Translations under genes and position numbers: made by a program
Shown: piece after piece, positions 1 through 11,001 of the stretch
Layout of the letters: the number at the start of each line of letters is the position of its first letter
Numbering within the stretch: the stretch's first letter is position 1
Notes under the pieces: generated by a model
Told to the model about the DNA's origin: nothing
Database searches by the model: none
Seen by the model: the letters and a program-made list of their open reading frames with translations, nothing else
Source of the DNA: Quercus robur
Taxonomy: Eukaryota > Streptophyta > Magnoliopsida > Fagales > Fagaceae
Assembly: GCF_932294415.1 (NCBI RefSeq)
Contig: NC_065544.1
Span: 34,877,210-34,941,209, forward strand
DNA length: 64,000 nucleotides
Direction: 5' to 3'

Positions 1-73
1 TTCAAGGCGATCTACAAACCATTAAGGAGAAATTCAATGATGTCAAGAATATAAACTTTCTGCACAGAGTTTG
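1..73 (+). other. Left-edge stretch, open in one frame, cut by the gypsy insertion
   Basis: Frame 3 is open from base 3 to the insertion point and reads like coding sequence rich in K, N and hydrophobic residues. With the gypsy element removed, it joins directly to bases 10326 onward. It is too short to assign. It could be a host exon or part of an older repeat. Confidence 0.2.
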
Positions 74-78
74 GAAAG

Positions 79-706
79 TGATAAGGGTATTTTTGTAATA
101 AAATTGGGATCCTTAAACAACAGAACTCGTTAAAGAAAAGGTGTCATACTGACGGAACCGTCGGCCTCGAAGGAACCATCGGCTTCTTTAGAAGCCACTG
201 GCTACACTGACGGGTCTAGACGAAGCTGACAGGAGTGTCTCCCTATTAGACCGACAAGTGACCCCTACTGACATAGAAGCATACCGACAAGTCCTACGTA
301 GCCTTGAGTGGTCTACACACATATTCATTTATGGAAACATCTTGCGCACCACGCACAAAGACCCTACCACACGATTTCCACATTCCCAGAATAAAGAGTA
401 TCCCTAAGATCTCGATGGCATCAACTCCACATTCTCCCTATAAGGAAAATTCCTGTATTTTTGGGATCTAGGTCTCCTCCCCACCACTATATAAGCAACA
501 GTTCTCCTTTCCCAGGTACGCAGAAAATCCCTAACTCTCTCACTATAGAGTTCTTATAAATTTCTCATTCACTAACTTAACCTTTGGAGGGTCTTTGTTT
601 GGTGCCCCACTAGTACCTTTTGTTTGGTTCTTGTTTTCTTATTCTACAGGTACCAATTGATGTGATCAAGAGCCATCAACTCACTGACAATTTTCGTGCA
701 TCATCA
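79..706 (+). repeat. 5' LTR of the gypsy element
   Basis: 628 bp, starting tgataagggt and ending catcatca. It aligns end to end with 9674-10320. It contains a TATA-type box at about 488-494 (ctatataagc context), so U3 is upstream of that and R begins shortly after. It is followed directly by the primer-binding site. Confidence 0.95.
488..495 (+). promoter_or_regulatory. TATA box of the gypsy 5' LTR
   Basis: The sequence ctatataagc is followed by a C/T-rich stretch. The matching place in the 3' LTR (about 10102-10110) reads ctttataagc. This is the usual position of the U3 core promoter. Confidence 0.6.
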
Positions 707-707
707 G

Positions 708-727
708 TTGGCGCCGTATGTGGGAAC
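708..727 (+). other. Primer-binding site of the gypsy element
   Basis: ttggcgccgtatgtgggaac begins 2 bp after the LTR. The core TGGCGCCGT is the PBS type used by Tat/Athila-group gypsy elements, complementary to a tRNA 3' end (Asp or Arg type; I cannot decide which without a tRNA comparison). Confidence 0.75.
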
Positions 728-916
728 AAATGATTAGCCATATCACTACTTTCGAGACAAAGAGTTGCATGGTCCAGACGCGATCGATGGCCAGCATCAA
801 TTAGGAGATAGGGAATCCCTCCAACGCCTTGGAGAGGCAAATGCAGACCCTGGTGGTAGCGGCCGAGCGGCTTACCCAACGTAACTAGGAGTTTTAGCAA
901 CAGCTAAACCAAAGGA

Positions 917-2250
917 ATGAGTGATGTCTTGAAGACCAACGTAACGGACGGGACAACGACGAGTAGAATGATAATTATCTCCCGACGGGGGACCATTAGG
1001 AGAGGGAAGATCAGGAAGAAAGCAATGTCCCCAGTAGACGGGATGGACCAGAGGACACCAACCATCTGTCAGAATTGGAAATCAGCGCAATGCGCATGGC
1101 CCAGGACATGTAGATGATGAAGGAGAAGATGGATGTGATGATAAATGCCATGAGGGGACGGGTGTCCACCAACTTGGACGAGTTAGTTCAGTAGATGGAC
1201 TCACCTTTCATAGCGCAGGTGACTTCCTTCCCTCTCCCCGCCAAGTTTTGGATGCCATAAGTGGAAACATACGACGATTCACGGGACTCGCTCTACCATC
1301 TAGAGTCATTCAAAACCCTCATGCACCTACAAGGGGTTCCAGATGAAATTATGTGCAGGGTGTTCCCCACTACACTCAAGGGGCCAGCAAGGGTATGGTT
1401 CAGTAAACTGGCCCCCAACACCGTCTCCACCATCAAAGAATTGAGCGGACACTTTGTCACCCACTTTATCGGAAAGTAGAGGTACAAGAGGTCCTCAGCA
1501 AGTCTATTGAACATTAAAAAACGGGAAGATGAAAGCCTAAGGTCGTACGTGACTTGTTTCAACAAGGAGGGCCTTTTGATTGATGAAGTCGACGACAAAG
1601 TTCTGGTCACCATGTTCACCAATGGGCTGCAATTCGGAGAGTTTTTCTACTCCATTTACAAGAACAACCCAAAGAGGATGGCTAATATGTTGTACAAAGC
1701 CACGAAGTACATGAATGCTGAAAACACCATGATTGCTCGAGGGGGCAAGCCAAAGAAGAGAGAAAGACAGGATGACCCCTGTCTCGACAAAGGAAGAAAG
1801 TCTACCCGAACAAGTGATTGAAGGGACAACAGGAGATCAAGACCTCTGCCTGGGAGGACTATTAACTTCATACCCTTGAATACCCCGTTGGACCAAGTCC
1901 TCATGCAGATAAGGGACAACGCGGCGTTGACTTGGCCGAACAAGCTGAAGAGCGATCTGAACAAAAGGCCTAGAAATAAGTACTGCCGCTTCCACCAAGA
2001 TCATGGGCATAACACTTCTGAGTGTTATGACCTCAAGCAGCAGATTGAAGCTCTCATCAAGCAAGAGAATTTACAACGATTCGTTAGAGGCGGAGAAAAC
2101 CCGCCTAAGGACCCCGAGCCTAACCGACGGGTCAAAGAAAGAGCAAGGGCCTCGCTTGGAGAGATAAGGGTAATCGTAGGAAGGAATAAAATCGCTAGCT
2201 CCTCTAAAAAGGCGAGGAAAACGTACTTACGAATGATGCAAAATGTCTAG
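917..2250 (+). pseudogene. Gypsy gag, broken
   Basis: Gag remains: a capsid-like part at about 1200-1800 (motifs LQGVPDEIM and GPARVWFSKL) and a zinc-knuckle-like C-x2-H-x4-H-x4-C at about 1984-2025, followed by YDLKQQIEALI. These are typical of Tat-lineage gag. In-frame stops occur at 1258 (TAA), 1477 (TAG), 1819 (TGA) and 2248 (TAG), each one C-to-T step from CAA, CAG or CGA. The true start is uncertain. Open sequence begins at 917, but the recognisable part starts near 1200. It is not functional as it stands. Confidence 0.85.
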
Positions 2251-2273
2251 ATTTCTAGATGACCACCTAAAAT

Positions 2274-2780
2274 GACTAGGGTTGATGACTCAACCATCAA
2301 CTTCACAGAAGAGGATGCCCGATGACTTCACCACCCTCATGACGATGCCCTGGTCAACTTGTCGATTGCAGACTTCAACACTCGACGGGTGCTAGTGGAC
2401 AATGGGAGTTTAGCAGACATCCTCTACTACCTTGCATTCCAGCAAATGAGGATCAACAAGGAACACCTCCTACCTTCAGATACATCGCTAGTCGGATTTG
2501 GCGGTACCAAGGTCTTCCCCATTGGGACTATCACCTTACTAGTAACCATTAGAACGTATCCTCCGCAGCTCACTAAGGAGGTCATCTACCTATTGGTGAA
2601 GTTCCCATTAGAGTATGGGATAGAAGAAGCGCGTGGAGATCAGATGGCCACTCGTGAGTGCTACATACCCATGTTAGAAATGGTCGATCATTTGTAGGCA
2701 TTAAGCATCGAGGAGCGACGAGTCGTAGTAGAACCTATGGAAGACCTAGAAAAGATTTCCCTGGATGACAACATCCCAGG
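2274..2780 (+). pseudogene. Gypsy aspartic protease region
   Basis: The retropepsin-like active-site block VDNGS, with catalytic Asp at 2398-2400, is followed by ADILYY and a hydrophobic GFGGT stretch. Several stops flank it (near 2260, 2320 and at 2695, the last read as CAG to TAG). This domain would cut the gag-pol polyprotein. Confidence 0.8.
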
Positions 2781-2785
2781 TTAGG

Positions 2786-4640
2786 TCATTCGTATCGGCA
2801 CACAAGCCGATCCTTCCATACACAAGGAGCTAGCCCTCTTCTTGAAAAATAATTAGAACGTCTCGCTTGGAGCCATAAGGACATGCAAGGGATTAATCCA
2901 AGTGTCATGGTCCACAAACTTAATGTGTGCCTAACCTTCCCTCCCATTCGACAGAAAAAGAGAGTCTTTGCCCAGGAAAGGGATAAAGCCATAGCCGAGG
3001 AAGTTTGCAAGCTACTAGAAGCAGACTTCATTAGGGAGGTATATGATCCTGAATGGTTGGCCAACGTAGTAATGGTAAAAAAGGCGAATGGCAAGTAGAG
3101 GATGTGTGTAGACTTCACTAAGCTAAACAAAGCATGCCTCAAAGATAACTACCCGGTCCCTCGTATTGACCTCCTTGTGGACTCGACAGCCTGACACCAA
3201 CTATTGAGTTTCATGGACGCCTTCTTTGGATACAAACAGATTAGGTTGGACAAGGCTGACCAGGAGAAGACCTCATTTGTCACAAGCTTTTGTTACAAGG
3301 TCATGCCATTCGGATTGAAGAACGCAGGGGTGACGTACCAAAGGCTGATAAAAAAAATGTTCATCCAGCAGATTGGGCGGAACGTTGAAGTGTACGTAGA
3401 CGACATGCTTGTAAAAAGTGCGAAGCAGAATAATCACCTAGATGAATTTTGGGAAACATTCGAAACCCTACGCCTCTACGACATGAAACTCAATCCCAGC
3501 AAGTTCGTGTTTGAGGTATTATCGGGAAAATTTCTAGGTTTTATGGTATCACAGCAAGGTGTGGAGGCCAACGCTAATAAGATTCAGGCCATATTGGAGA
3601 TGTTGCCTTTAAAGAATGTCAAGAAAGTGCAAAGCTTAAATGGTAGGGTGGTAGCTCTCAACAGGTTCATCTCTAGGGCGATAAACAAGTGCTTACCTTT
3701 TTTCAAAACACTAAAGAGGGCCTTGAAATGGATTGACGAATACCAGAAGGCTTTCGAGGAACTGAAGGCATACCTTGCATCCCCACAATTACTCAGTCCA
3801 TCCAAACCCGGTGAAGAACTCTTTCTTTACTTGGCTATGTCCCCAACAGCCGTCAGCTCAGCTCTTATCCGAGAAGTAGACCGCATATAGTTGCCTGTCT
3901 ATTACACCAACTGAGCACTTCGGGGAGCGGAAGAAAAGTATCCCCCCATGGAAAAGCTGGCCTTCGCCCTGATCACGGTTGCCCGAAAACTTCGGCCATA
4001 CTTCCAGGCACACACCATAATGGTCCAGACGGACAAGACATTACAAAGGGTGATGAACAATCTAGAGGCAACTGGACAATCGATTTTGTGGGCAATAGAG
4101 CTCAGCGAATTTTACATACTATACCGACCAAGAACTGCAATAAAGGCCTAGGCCTTAGTTGATTTCGTTGCCGAATTCATAGTAAAAGAGGATGAAGACG
4201 AAGGACCAATGACGTGGATAATATGGACGGATGGTTCATCCAATCAATGCGCTAGAGGAGTCGGGGTCGTCCTATAGTCTCCAGAGGGAGATATAGTAGA
4301 GTGTTCGATCTGTCTCCAATTCCCAACGACCAACAATGAGGTCGAGTATGAAGCGGTCCTCTCAGGCCTTGACTTGGCTAAAGTAGCAGGGGCCTCATCA
4401 GTAGTCGTACACTGCAATTTGTAAGTTGTCATTAGACATATCAACAAGGCCAAAAGGGAACAGATGAAAGAGTATCTAAGCATGATTAAAGGAAGGGTGG
4501 GCAGAAGCTCTTTGCCAAATTTATGCAAATCCTGAGGGAAGAGAATGAGCAAGCTGATTGTCTAGCCAAGGCTGCATCCGCAAAGCACATGGGCATCACC
4601 GGTCAGGTACTATCCTTAGTCCAATACTCCCCTTCCATTG
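2786..4640 (+). pseudogene. Gypsy reverse transcriptase and RNase H, broken
   Basis: The RT fingers and palm run from about 2883 to 3890. They include the catalytic YVDDM block at 3393-3407, and a long segment (3204-3890) is still open. RNase H follows at about 4210-4570 with TDGSS and the NEVEYEA block. A 1-bp shift lies near 2862, just before the AWSHKDM segment. Stops occur at 3097 (TGG to TAG), 3193, 3888 (CAG to TAG), 3912, 4149 (CAG to TAG) and near 4276. A further shift lies near the end of RNase H (about 4495-4505). The order RT then RNase H then integrase fits Ty3/gypsy. Confidence 0.9.
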
Positions 4641-5910
4641 ACAAAATAGATGTATAGGTGATTTCCATGGGAGCTGACTAGACAGCATCGATCGTATCCT
4701 ACCTCAGGAACGAGACGCTCTAGGAAGACCACAATGCTTCTTGCAAGCTGAAGGTGTAGTCACCACATTTCATACTAATTGGGAATGCCCTTTACAAAAG
4801 AGCTTCTCTTGTCCGTACCTAAGATGCTTAATCCCCGACAAAGCAAACTACATTATGAAGGAAGTCCATGAGGAAGTATGTGGGAACCACTCGGGAGAAC
4901 GCTCGCTGGTCCACAAGTTGATACGAGCAAGGTACTATTGGCCCACTATGTAGAAGGACACCCAGTCCTACGTAAAGGCGTGTGACAAATGCCAACGCTT
5001 CAGCAACATCATATGGCAATCATTGGTGGAGCTTACCCTAACGATCGCTCCCTGGCCATTCGCTTAATGGGGGCTTGACATAACATAACCCTTCCCCATA
5101 GCAATGCGGCAACTTAAGTTCCTCATCGTAGGAATTGACTACTTCGCTAAATGGGTCAAGGCAGAACCCTTGGCCACTATCACTGAGAAGAATGTCCAAG
5201 GTTTTGTTTAGAAGAACATTATATGACGCTTTGGCATCCCTAGAGTCTTTGTCTCCGACAATGGAAAACAATTTGACAATGACATTCAGAGACTTCTCCC
5301 AATAGCTGGAAATCAAAAACCACTATTTGTCACCCACCCACCCACAAGCCAATGGTCGAGTTGAAGTTAAAAATTGATTCTTGCTCAAGATGATTAAGAC
5401 TCGGCTCAAGGGGGTAAACGGGATATGGCCGGACGAACTACCAAGTGTGTTATAGGCATATCAAACAATGGCTCGAATGCCTATAGGCGAAACACCCTTC
5501 TGCCTTACATTTGGGAATGAAGTCGTCAGCCTAGCAGAAGTCGGATTAACCAATTGCAGGGTGGCCCACCATGACGAAAGGAGGAATGAAGAAGGAATGC
5601 GCTTGCTGTTGGACCTTCTGAATGAAGTTAGGATGACGACGAAGCAACGTATCACATGTTATCAGGACTTAATGGTAAAACACTACAACACCAAGGTCAA
5701 ACCTCGGTACTTTCAGGTCGGGGACCCAGTTCTAAAGAAGGTGACGATAGCTACTAAAGACCCCAAGTAGGGCAAGTTAGGTCCTAATTAGGAAGGACCC
5801 TACAGGATCGTTGACTACCATAGAAAAGGGACCTACCACCTGGAGACCCTCGACGGATAGAGACTCCACCATCCATGGAACAACGAGCACCTACAGAGAT
5901 ACTACCAGTA
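4641..5910 (+). pseudogene. Gypsy integrase, broken
   Basis: An HHCC zinc domain lies at about 4865-5000 (H...H, then CDKCQRF). The DDE core has Asp at 5137-5139, Asp at 5257-5259 and Glu at 5363-5365. The Glu is out of frame with the second Asp, so there is a net shift near 5290. The C-terminal part (5468-5770) is open and includes the YQ...PIGETPF block. Several stops interrupt the rest, for example at 4951 (TAG) and near 5068, 5210 and 5453. Confidence 0.88.
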
Positions 5911-6084
5911 GTAAACGACTACAAAACTATGTTATTGCTCTTCTTTTCCTTATGTTGTTAAAGTAGGATATTAAGTTTTTTTATTATTGAAATAAGACTC
6001 TTGAGGATTATTAGACACATTTTTTACATTCTTCTACGTCATTCAAAGATCTACCCTTTAAGAAATTTTCCACAAAAAAGTATT
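5911..6084. other. Spacer after integrase
   Basis: AT-rich spacer between the pol remains and the tandem array. No coding sequence seen. Confidence 0.5.
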
Positions 6085-6550
6085 AAGTTCTACCTATGGG
6101 GTGGATGAATGATCAAGGATACCGATGGGTACCTAGTTACAAAAAATTTTGTTAAGTCCTACCTACGAGGTGGACGGATGATCAAGGATATTGACGGGTA
6201 CTTGGTCACAAAATTACCAAGCCTTACCTACGGGGTGGACGGATGACCAAGGATACTGACGGGTACTTGGTCACAAAGAAATTTATGAAGTCCTACCTAC
6301 GAGGTGGACGGATGACCAAGGATACCGACGGGTACTTGGTCACAAAATTACTAAGTCCTACTTATGAAGTGGATGGATGACCAAGGATACCAATGGGTAC
6401 TTGGTCACAAAATTACTACGTCCTACTTACGGAGTGGATGGATGACCAAGGATATTGACGGGTACCTAGTCACAAAAAATTGTTAAGTCCTGCCTAAGGG
6501 ATGGATGGGTTCTACCTAGGATAACGGATCCCTAGGGACACCGGCAGGTG
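6085..6550. repeat. Tandem array, about 66-bp unit, six copies plus a partial
   Basis: Units begin at 6085, 6154, 6219, 6288, 6353 and 6418, with a partial seventh at 6484. Spacings are 69, 65, 69, 65, 65 and 66 bp. The unit core is aagtcctacctacg, ggtggacggatgaccaag and gacgggtacttggtcac. It lies inside the gypsy element between pol and the antisense gene. The unit length is roughly constant with point changes between copies, which suggests replication slippage or unequal exchange in an ancestor. Confidence 0.92.
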
Positions 6551-6763
6551 CTTGGATTCGAAAAATCACTAAGTCTTGAACTGTATATCCTAAAAAGGGC
6601 ACACACAGTGGATGGAGGTAATAAATATATAATACCAATGGGAAAGTAAACGAGCAGGTGTAACCAAGTCTCTACGACGGATTAGGGGCATATCCACAAT
6701 TACAATAAATATACAAAGCAAAAGCAGCAAGCAATAAGTAAAAGTGACAGATAAAAGTGATTA

Positions 6764-9119
6764 ATGTAAATAGGACGAGGTTAAATGTTTATACATAATG
6801 CCCAAAATAGGGCTCACCATTGTCTCAAAATTACTTTTACAACATATTAAAGCAAGAGAAAAAGAGGGGATAAGACTAAAATAGAGGAACGTTAAAAGGG
6901 GGTTGGTCAGAAGCAGACAGACCTTCGGGGGCAGACGAGCCTTTTGAGGCGATCGGGCCGTAAGGAATAGGTCTGCCATCGGGAATGTTCTGATTGTTGG
7001 CTTAGTCTCAGTAGGCTCCTTCACCTCTTTCTCAACCGTATGAATAGAGGCGTCGGCTTTGTTGATGACGGTGTTGGCACCACCAAGAGTTGGCGGGACG
7101 GTATCATTGATGACTACTTGAGAAAGATCCAAGTCTGGGTAGACAACAGCCACCTGCTTTAGGCAATCGTCAAACCTGTCACCATAGTAGCCGTTGCACT
7201 CATCGTAATACGGCTGAGAGGTCCAAAACTCCGCCACGGCGTCAGCCTTGGGTTGCTCTGTTTGCTCACAAAGGGCAGCTAACTCCGTCGTCAAATTAGT
7301 GTTCGCCTTAGCCAACTCTGCACATCGACAGGTCTCTTGCTCCAGTAAGGTAACTTTCGCCATTAGTTCCACGTTGAGAATATGGGCAGACTCCTTATAT
7401 TGATCTTGCTCCTCCACCTTATGTTCCCGACGTTTGCGATATCAACAGATTACCCCTTCCTTGGCTTTGCACCTGTCCTGAAGGGCTTTCATCCTCACCA
7501 TTGCTTGCAAAAAGGTGATGGTTAAAATAGGGAGATAAAAATAAAAATAAAAAAAAGAAGAGAAAAGAGAAAAGAGAAGAAAAAAGTAAACCTGATGGAT
7601 ACTTCCCCTCGCCAGGTCAAAGAGGCTAGAAGTCCTTAGATCCTCAGTGGCGTGCTCACCACACTCATCTAGGTCTGTGTCCTTGATGATTGAGTTGACC
7701 ATCTCGAATGCGTACTCCTTATGGCTCACCAGCCTCAAGATGGGGCCAGGGATGATGGGACCATGGGTCGACATAAGGCCCTTACCAACCCCATGATGGG
7801 GAGGTGGGGGAGACTTTTGCGGCTGATCCCCTCGGTTTGCCCCAACGGATTGGCCCGTCATGTTCTTGGTAGGATGGTCGTCTTTGTCGATGCCTTTCCT
7901 CTTAGGAGCTGCCTTAGAAGGGATCACATTAGGAGCTGAGGCCGACGCCTCCCCTTATTGCTTAAGCAAGCAGCAGCAGACTTCCTCACCATAGCACTTT
8001 GTCTGCCAGCGTCCATCTTTGAAAAACGTATCGAAAAGAAATAAGGAAGACAGATGGACTAGAATGAACTGACAGAAAGATAAGCAGACGGATAGAAAAA
8101 ACTTATGTTGATGAGAGAAGGCGTCTAACCATCGGGCTTCGCCCGTCGGTTCTGGACCACCATAGAAGGCGTGGAGAGTATCTAGAGTAACTAGGTCCTT
8201 CCACTTCCTCTGCTCAAGTGGGATCAACCAAACTTTCCTAAGGAAACTCTCTTGTTCGTTGTTTATCTCCGGATGGGCTTGAGCTGAAAAAAAAAAGAAA
8301 GAAAAAAGAAAAAAAAAAGTAGGTCAGTTACATAATCAAAACTGACAGGATAAAAGGGAAACAGACGCCAATGACTCATCAGCCTCCCTTAAAACACCTC
8401 AAGTATTATCAAACCCGTCGGGCATGCTATCCCACTCGTCTGGTTTATCTATTCTTCCAATTCCTATTGGAGTCAAGCATGTCCGACACCAGCCTAAATG
8501 ACGATTTCCTTGCCAAGAAGTAATAGATGCCCTTCGATGAGGATATCTACTGAGGCTTGTAGCAGTAGAAGAACTCGTCAAAAGTAAGGCAACGACTGCC
8601 ACCACTTAACTGGCCCCATATTACCTCGGCCCTAATAAAAATCCTCCATGCATTTGGGGCAAGCTGGCTGACGAATAATCCTAAATAGTTGGCAAGCTGA
8701 CAATGTAGATCCGTTAGTGACAACCTTAATCCAACAATGAACATGGCATCATACATGCCGATGTCCATTGTCCTACTCGAGTAGCACCTCTCAAACTTCC
8801 TTAGCAATTGCAGGGGGATGTGTTCAAAAATTTGGTAACGGTTGCAGAGGGTGTTGAAAACCTTCAAGGACATGGTTGAGTAGAAATCGTTCATCGTCCA
8901 TATCAAAGGGAGGATGAAGTGTCTATGACCTCCACCGTTGACTTGGCCTACGGCCCCGTCACTTTCATTATAATCTCCCCCTTCGTCACCATCGCCTTCT
9001 TCTTCACCTTCACCCTCTTCCTCTTCTCCTTCCCCTTTATTCCCTTCGAATTCCTTCTTTTCCTCAGCAGGAGAATAGGCAGACGACTCTCTTTTTGGGG
9101 ATTGTGTCAAGTCCTCCAT
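6764..9119 (-). pseudogene. Antisense split gene of the gypsy element (putative gypsy-type transposon domain)
   Basis: Coding-like blocks on the minus strand. Block 1, 9119-8547, starts with Met, has an acidic E/G/D-rich stretch (about residues 20-50), and then a conserved domain ending LAPNAWRIF and LTFDEFFYCY. Its frame meets TAG at 8549-8547 but continues as family-like sequence to a TAA at 8447-8445. Block 2 is about 8285-8105 (PLEQRKWKDL). Block 3 is about 7990-7600 (KDTDLDECGEH, with K/P-rich sequence before it). Block 4 is about 7500-6890, a coiled-coil-like E/L/A-rich tail. T-rich acceptor-like tracts precede blocks 2 and 4. The domain resembles what is annotated as 'putative gypsy type transposon' in plants. 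Its function is unknown. It is a known add-on of Tat-type elements rather than a host gene. Confidence 0.7.
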
Positions 9120-9661
9120 GGGCTTGTGCCCCGATGGATAGACTTTGTTGTAGCTCGCGCCCTTACAGAATGATGATGACTGTTTACTCGTCGCTTCTCC
9201 ATAACTGACATCTAATTACCTACAAGCGACAAATGTATTCTAAGAACCTATTCGTATGACGGGTCTCTAAAAGCGACGACCAACTAAAAAAGCAATAAAT
9301 TAAAGTAGAGAAAAGAGGACTTATGAAGAAGGAAGTCGATGATTGCTCGCTGATAAAAAATGACAGATGAACACAGAAACAACGACAGAACAGCTCTAGA
9401 TCATAGCTCTCAAGGAATGAAAATGAAGTAAAAAAAGGAGAACTGAGGGAAATGGAATATTTATAGGGCGAAGGAGCGTGGTATACGAAGTGACGCTTCT
9501 GATTAAAAATGATGCCAATCAACAAGTGCCATGTGTCATTTAGCATTAATTATGAGCGCTGCCTACCCCAATAATGACACACCTTTCAATAAGGTAATTA
9601 AATGCCCATGAAGACCCTTATTACTCTAAGACTCGTTGGGAATAGCTGACAGGACTATGGA

Positions 9662-9673
9662 TTAGGGGGCAAC
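9662..9673 (+). other. Polypurine tract of the gypsy element
   Basis: The G/A-rich ttagggggcaac ends directly at the 3' LTR start. It would prime plus-strand DNA synthesis. Confidence 0.7.
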
Positions 9674-10320
9674 TGATAAAGGTATTTTTGTAATAAAATT
9701 GGGATCCTTAAACAACAGAACCTATCAAGGAAAAGGTGTCATACTGACAATGAAGCCGACAGATTCAAGAGAATCGTCGGCCCCAAAGGAACCGTTAGCT
9801 TCTTTAGGAGCTGCCGACTACGTTGACGGGTCCGAATGAAGCTGACGGGAGTGTCTCCCTATCAGACCGATGGGTGACCCTTACTGACGAAGAAGTATAC
9901 AGACGGGTCCTATGTGGCCTTGCGTGGTCTACACACATAATCATATATGGAAACATCTTGCGCATCACACACAAATACCCTACCACACAATTTCCACCTT
10001 CTTAGAGTAGAGAGTATCCCCAAGATCTCGATGGCATTAACTCCACCTTCTCCCTATAAGGAAAATCCTTGTATTTTCGGGATCTAGGTCTCCTTCCCAC
10101 CACTTTATAAGCAACAATTCTCCTCATTTCCTAGGTATGTAGAAAATCCCTAATTCTCTCACTATAGAGTTCTTATAGATTTCTCATTCACTGACTTAAC
10201 TTTCGGAGGGTCTTTGGCCAGTACCCCACCGGTGTCTTCTGTTTGGTTCTTGTTTTCTTATTCTACCGGTACCCATCAGTGTGATCAGGAACCATTAACT
10301 CACTAACGATTGCATCATCA
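9674..10320 (+). repeat. 3' LTR of the gypsy element
   Basis: 647 bp, TG to CA, and homologous to 79-706 over its whole length. It is followed by the second gaaag target copy at 10321-10325. Confidence 0.95.
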
Positions 10321-10334
10321 GAAAGTAAGGCTTA

Positions 10335-10987
10335 ACAAGCCCATTGCATCAACCAAATGAATTGGTCATCTCCGACTGCTTCCCAAGCACCAAAATAACT
10401 TTTCACTGATATGGGTATGGTGAGATAAGGATTTGGCAAATGTACCTCTCAAGGATATGTCAATGGAGAGGGTGAGAGTAGAGGAATTTGGAGAATCAAA
10501 TGTCTAAGATTGTGGATGAGTCAATCTTGGTTTTCTCTAGGGTTTCTCTTTCAAATTCTCTTTGGAAGCTCTCTACATTTCATGGGTATAAGGGTATTTA
10601 TAGTAGTGTACGTGAGGAATGTGAAAAGTCATTTTTTCTGTAAAACAGGGCATTCTGGTGACTCAATCTCGCAAGTGATATGAGTCGCGAGTTAACTACC
10701 ATGCCAGACTGTCAATTTTTGTCCTGTAGTGCTCCAACTGTCGTGACCCTTCATCTTTCTACATGCTTCACATGTGTGGCATTTTGGCGAGTTGCCAGTC
10801 GCGAGTCACTTGCGAGATCTAGTCACAAGAAACCTCCAAATGCACACACTCTTGAATTTCTTCACACTTTCTCACACACAACCCTTACATAATTCCCACC
10901 TAAATACAGGGTATCTAATTGCTAAAATTACAAGAAAATTTGGCATGGAATAAAGCCAACACATGGTTGAATAAATTCAACCTTACA
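10335..10987 (-). repeat. Truncated 3' LTR of the Copia-type element
   Basis: Matches 17996-18622 of the other LTR, from aagcccattgcatcaacc to the terminal CA. About 440 bp of its outer part is missing. The gypsy element was inserted 9 bp away, in sequence that is not LTR, so the truncation is a separate event. A TATA-type tatttata lies near 10595-10602. Confidence 0.88.
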
Positions 10988-11001
10988 ATCTCCCCATTTG
11001 G
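10988..11001 (-). other. Polypurine tract of the Copia-type element
   Basis: The plus-strand atctccccatttgg is, on the minus strand, a purine run of the type CCAAATGGGGAGAT directly before the 3' LTR. It sets the element's orientation. Confidence 0.8.

Larger units (their letters stand above)
79..10320 (+). mobile_element. Ty3/gypsy LTR retrotransposon, Tat-type, full length but decayed
   Basis: The element has LTRs at 79-706 and 9674-10320. Both start TG and end CA. A perfect 5-bp target duplication, gaaag, lies at 74-78 and 10321-10325. Internal order is PBS, gag, protease, RT, RNase H, integrase, tandem array, antisense gene, polypurine tract. RT before integrase is the Ty3/gypsy order. 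The long region between pol and the 3' LTR with a gene on the other strand is known from the Tat lineage. Every sense reading frame is broken by stops or shifts, so the copy cannot make its own proteins. The two LTRs have visibly diverged, mostly by transitions, so the insertion is not recent. Confidence 0.95.

Noticed and set aside
6085..6550. Regularly spaced repeats that might recall a CRISPR array
   Set aside because: The whole 66-bp unit is repeated with no unique spacers, and it lies inside a plant retrotransposon.
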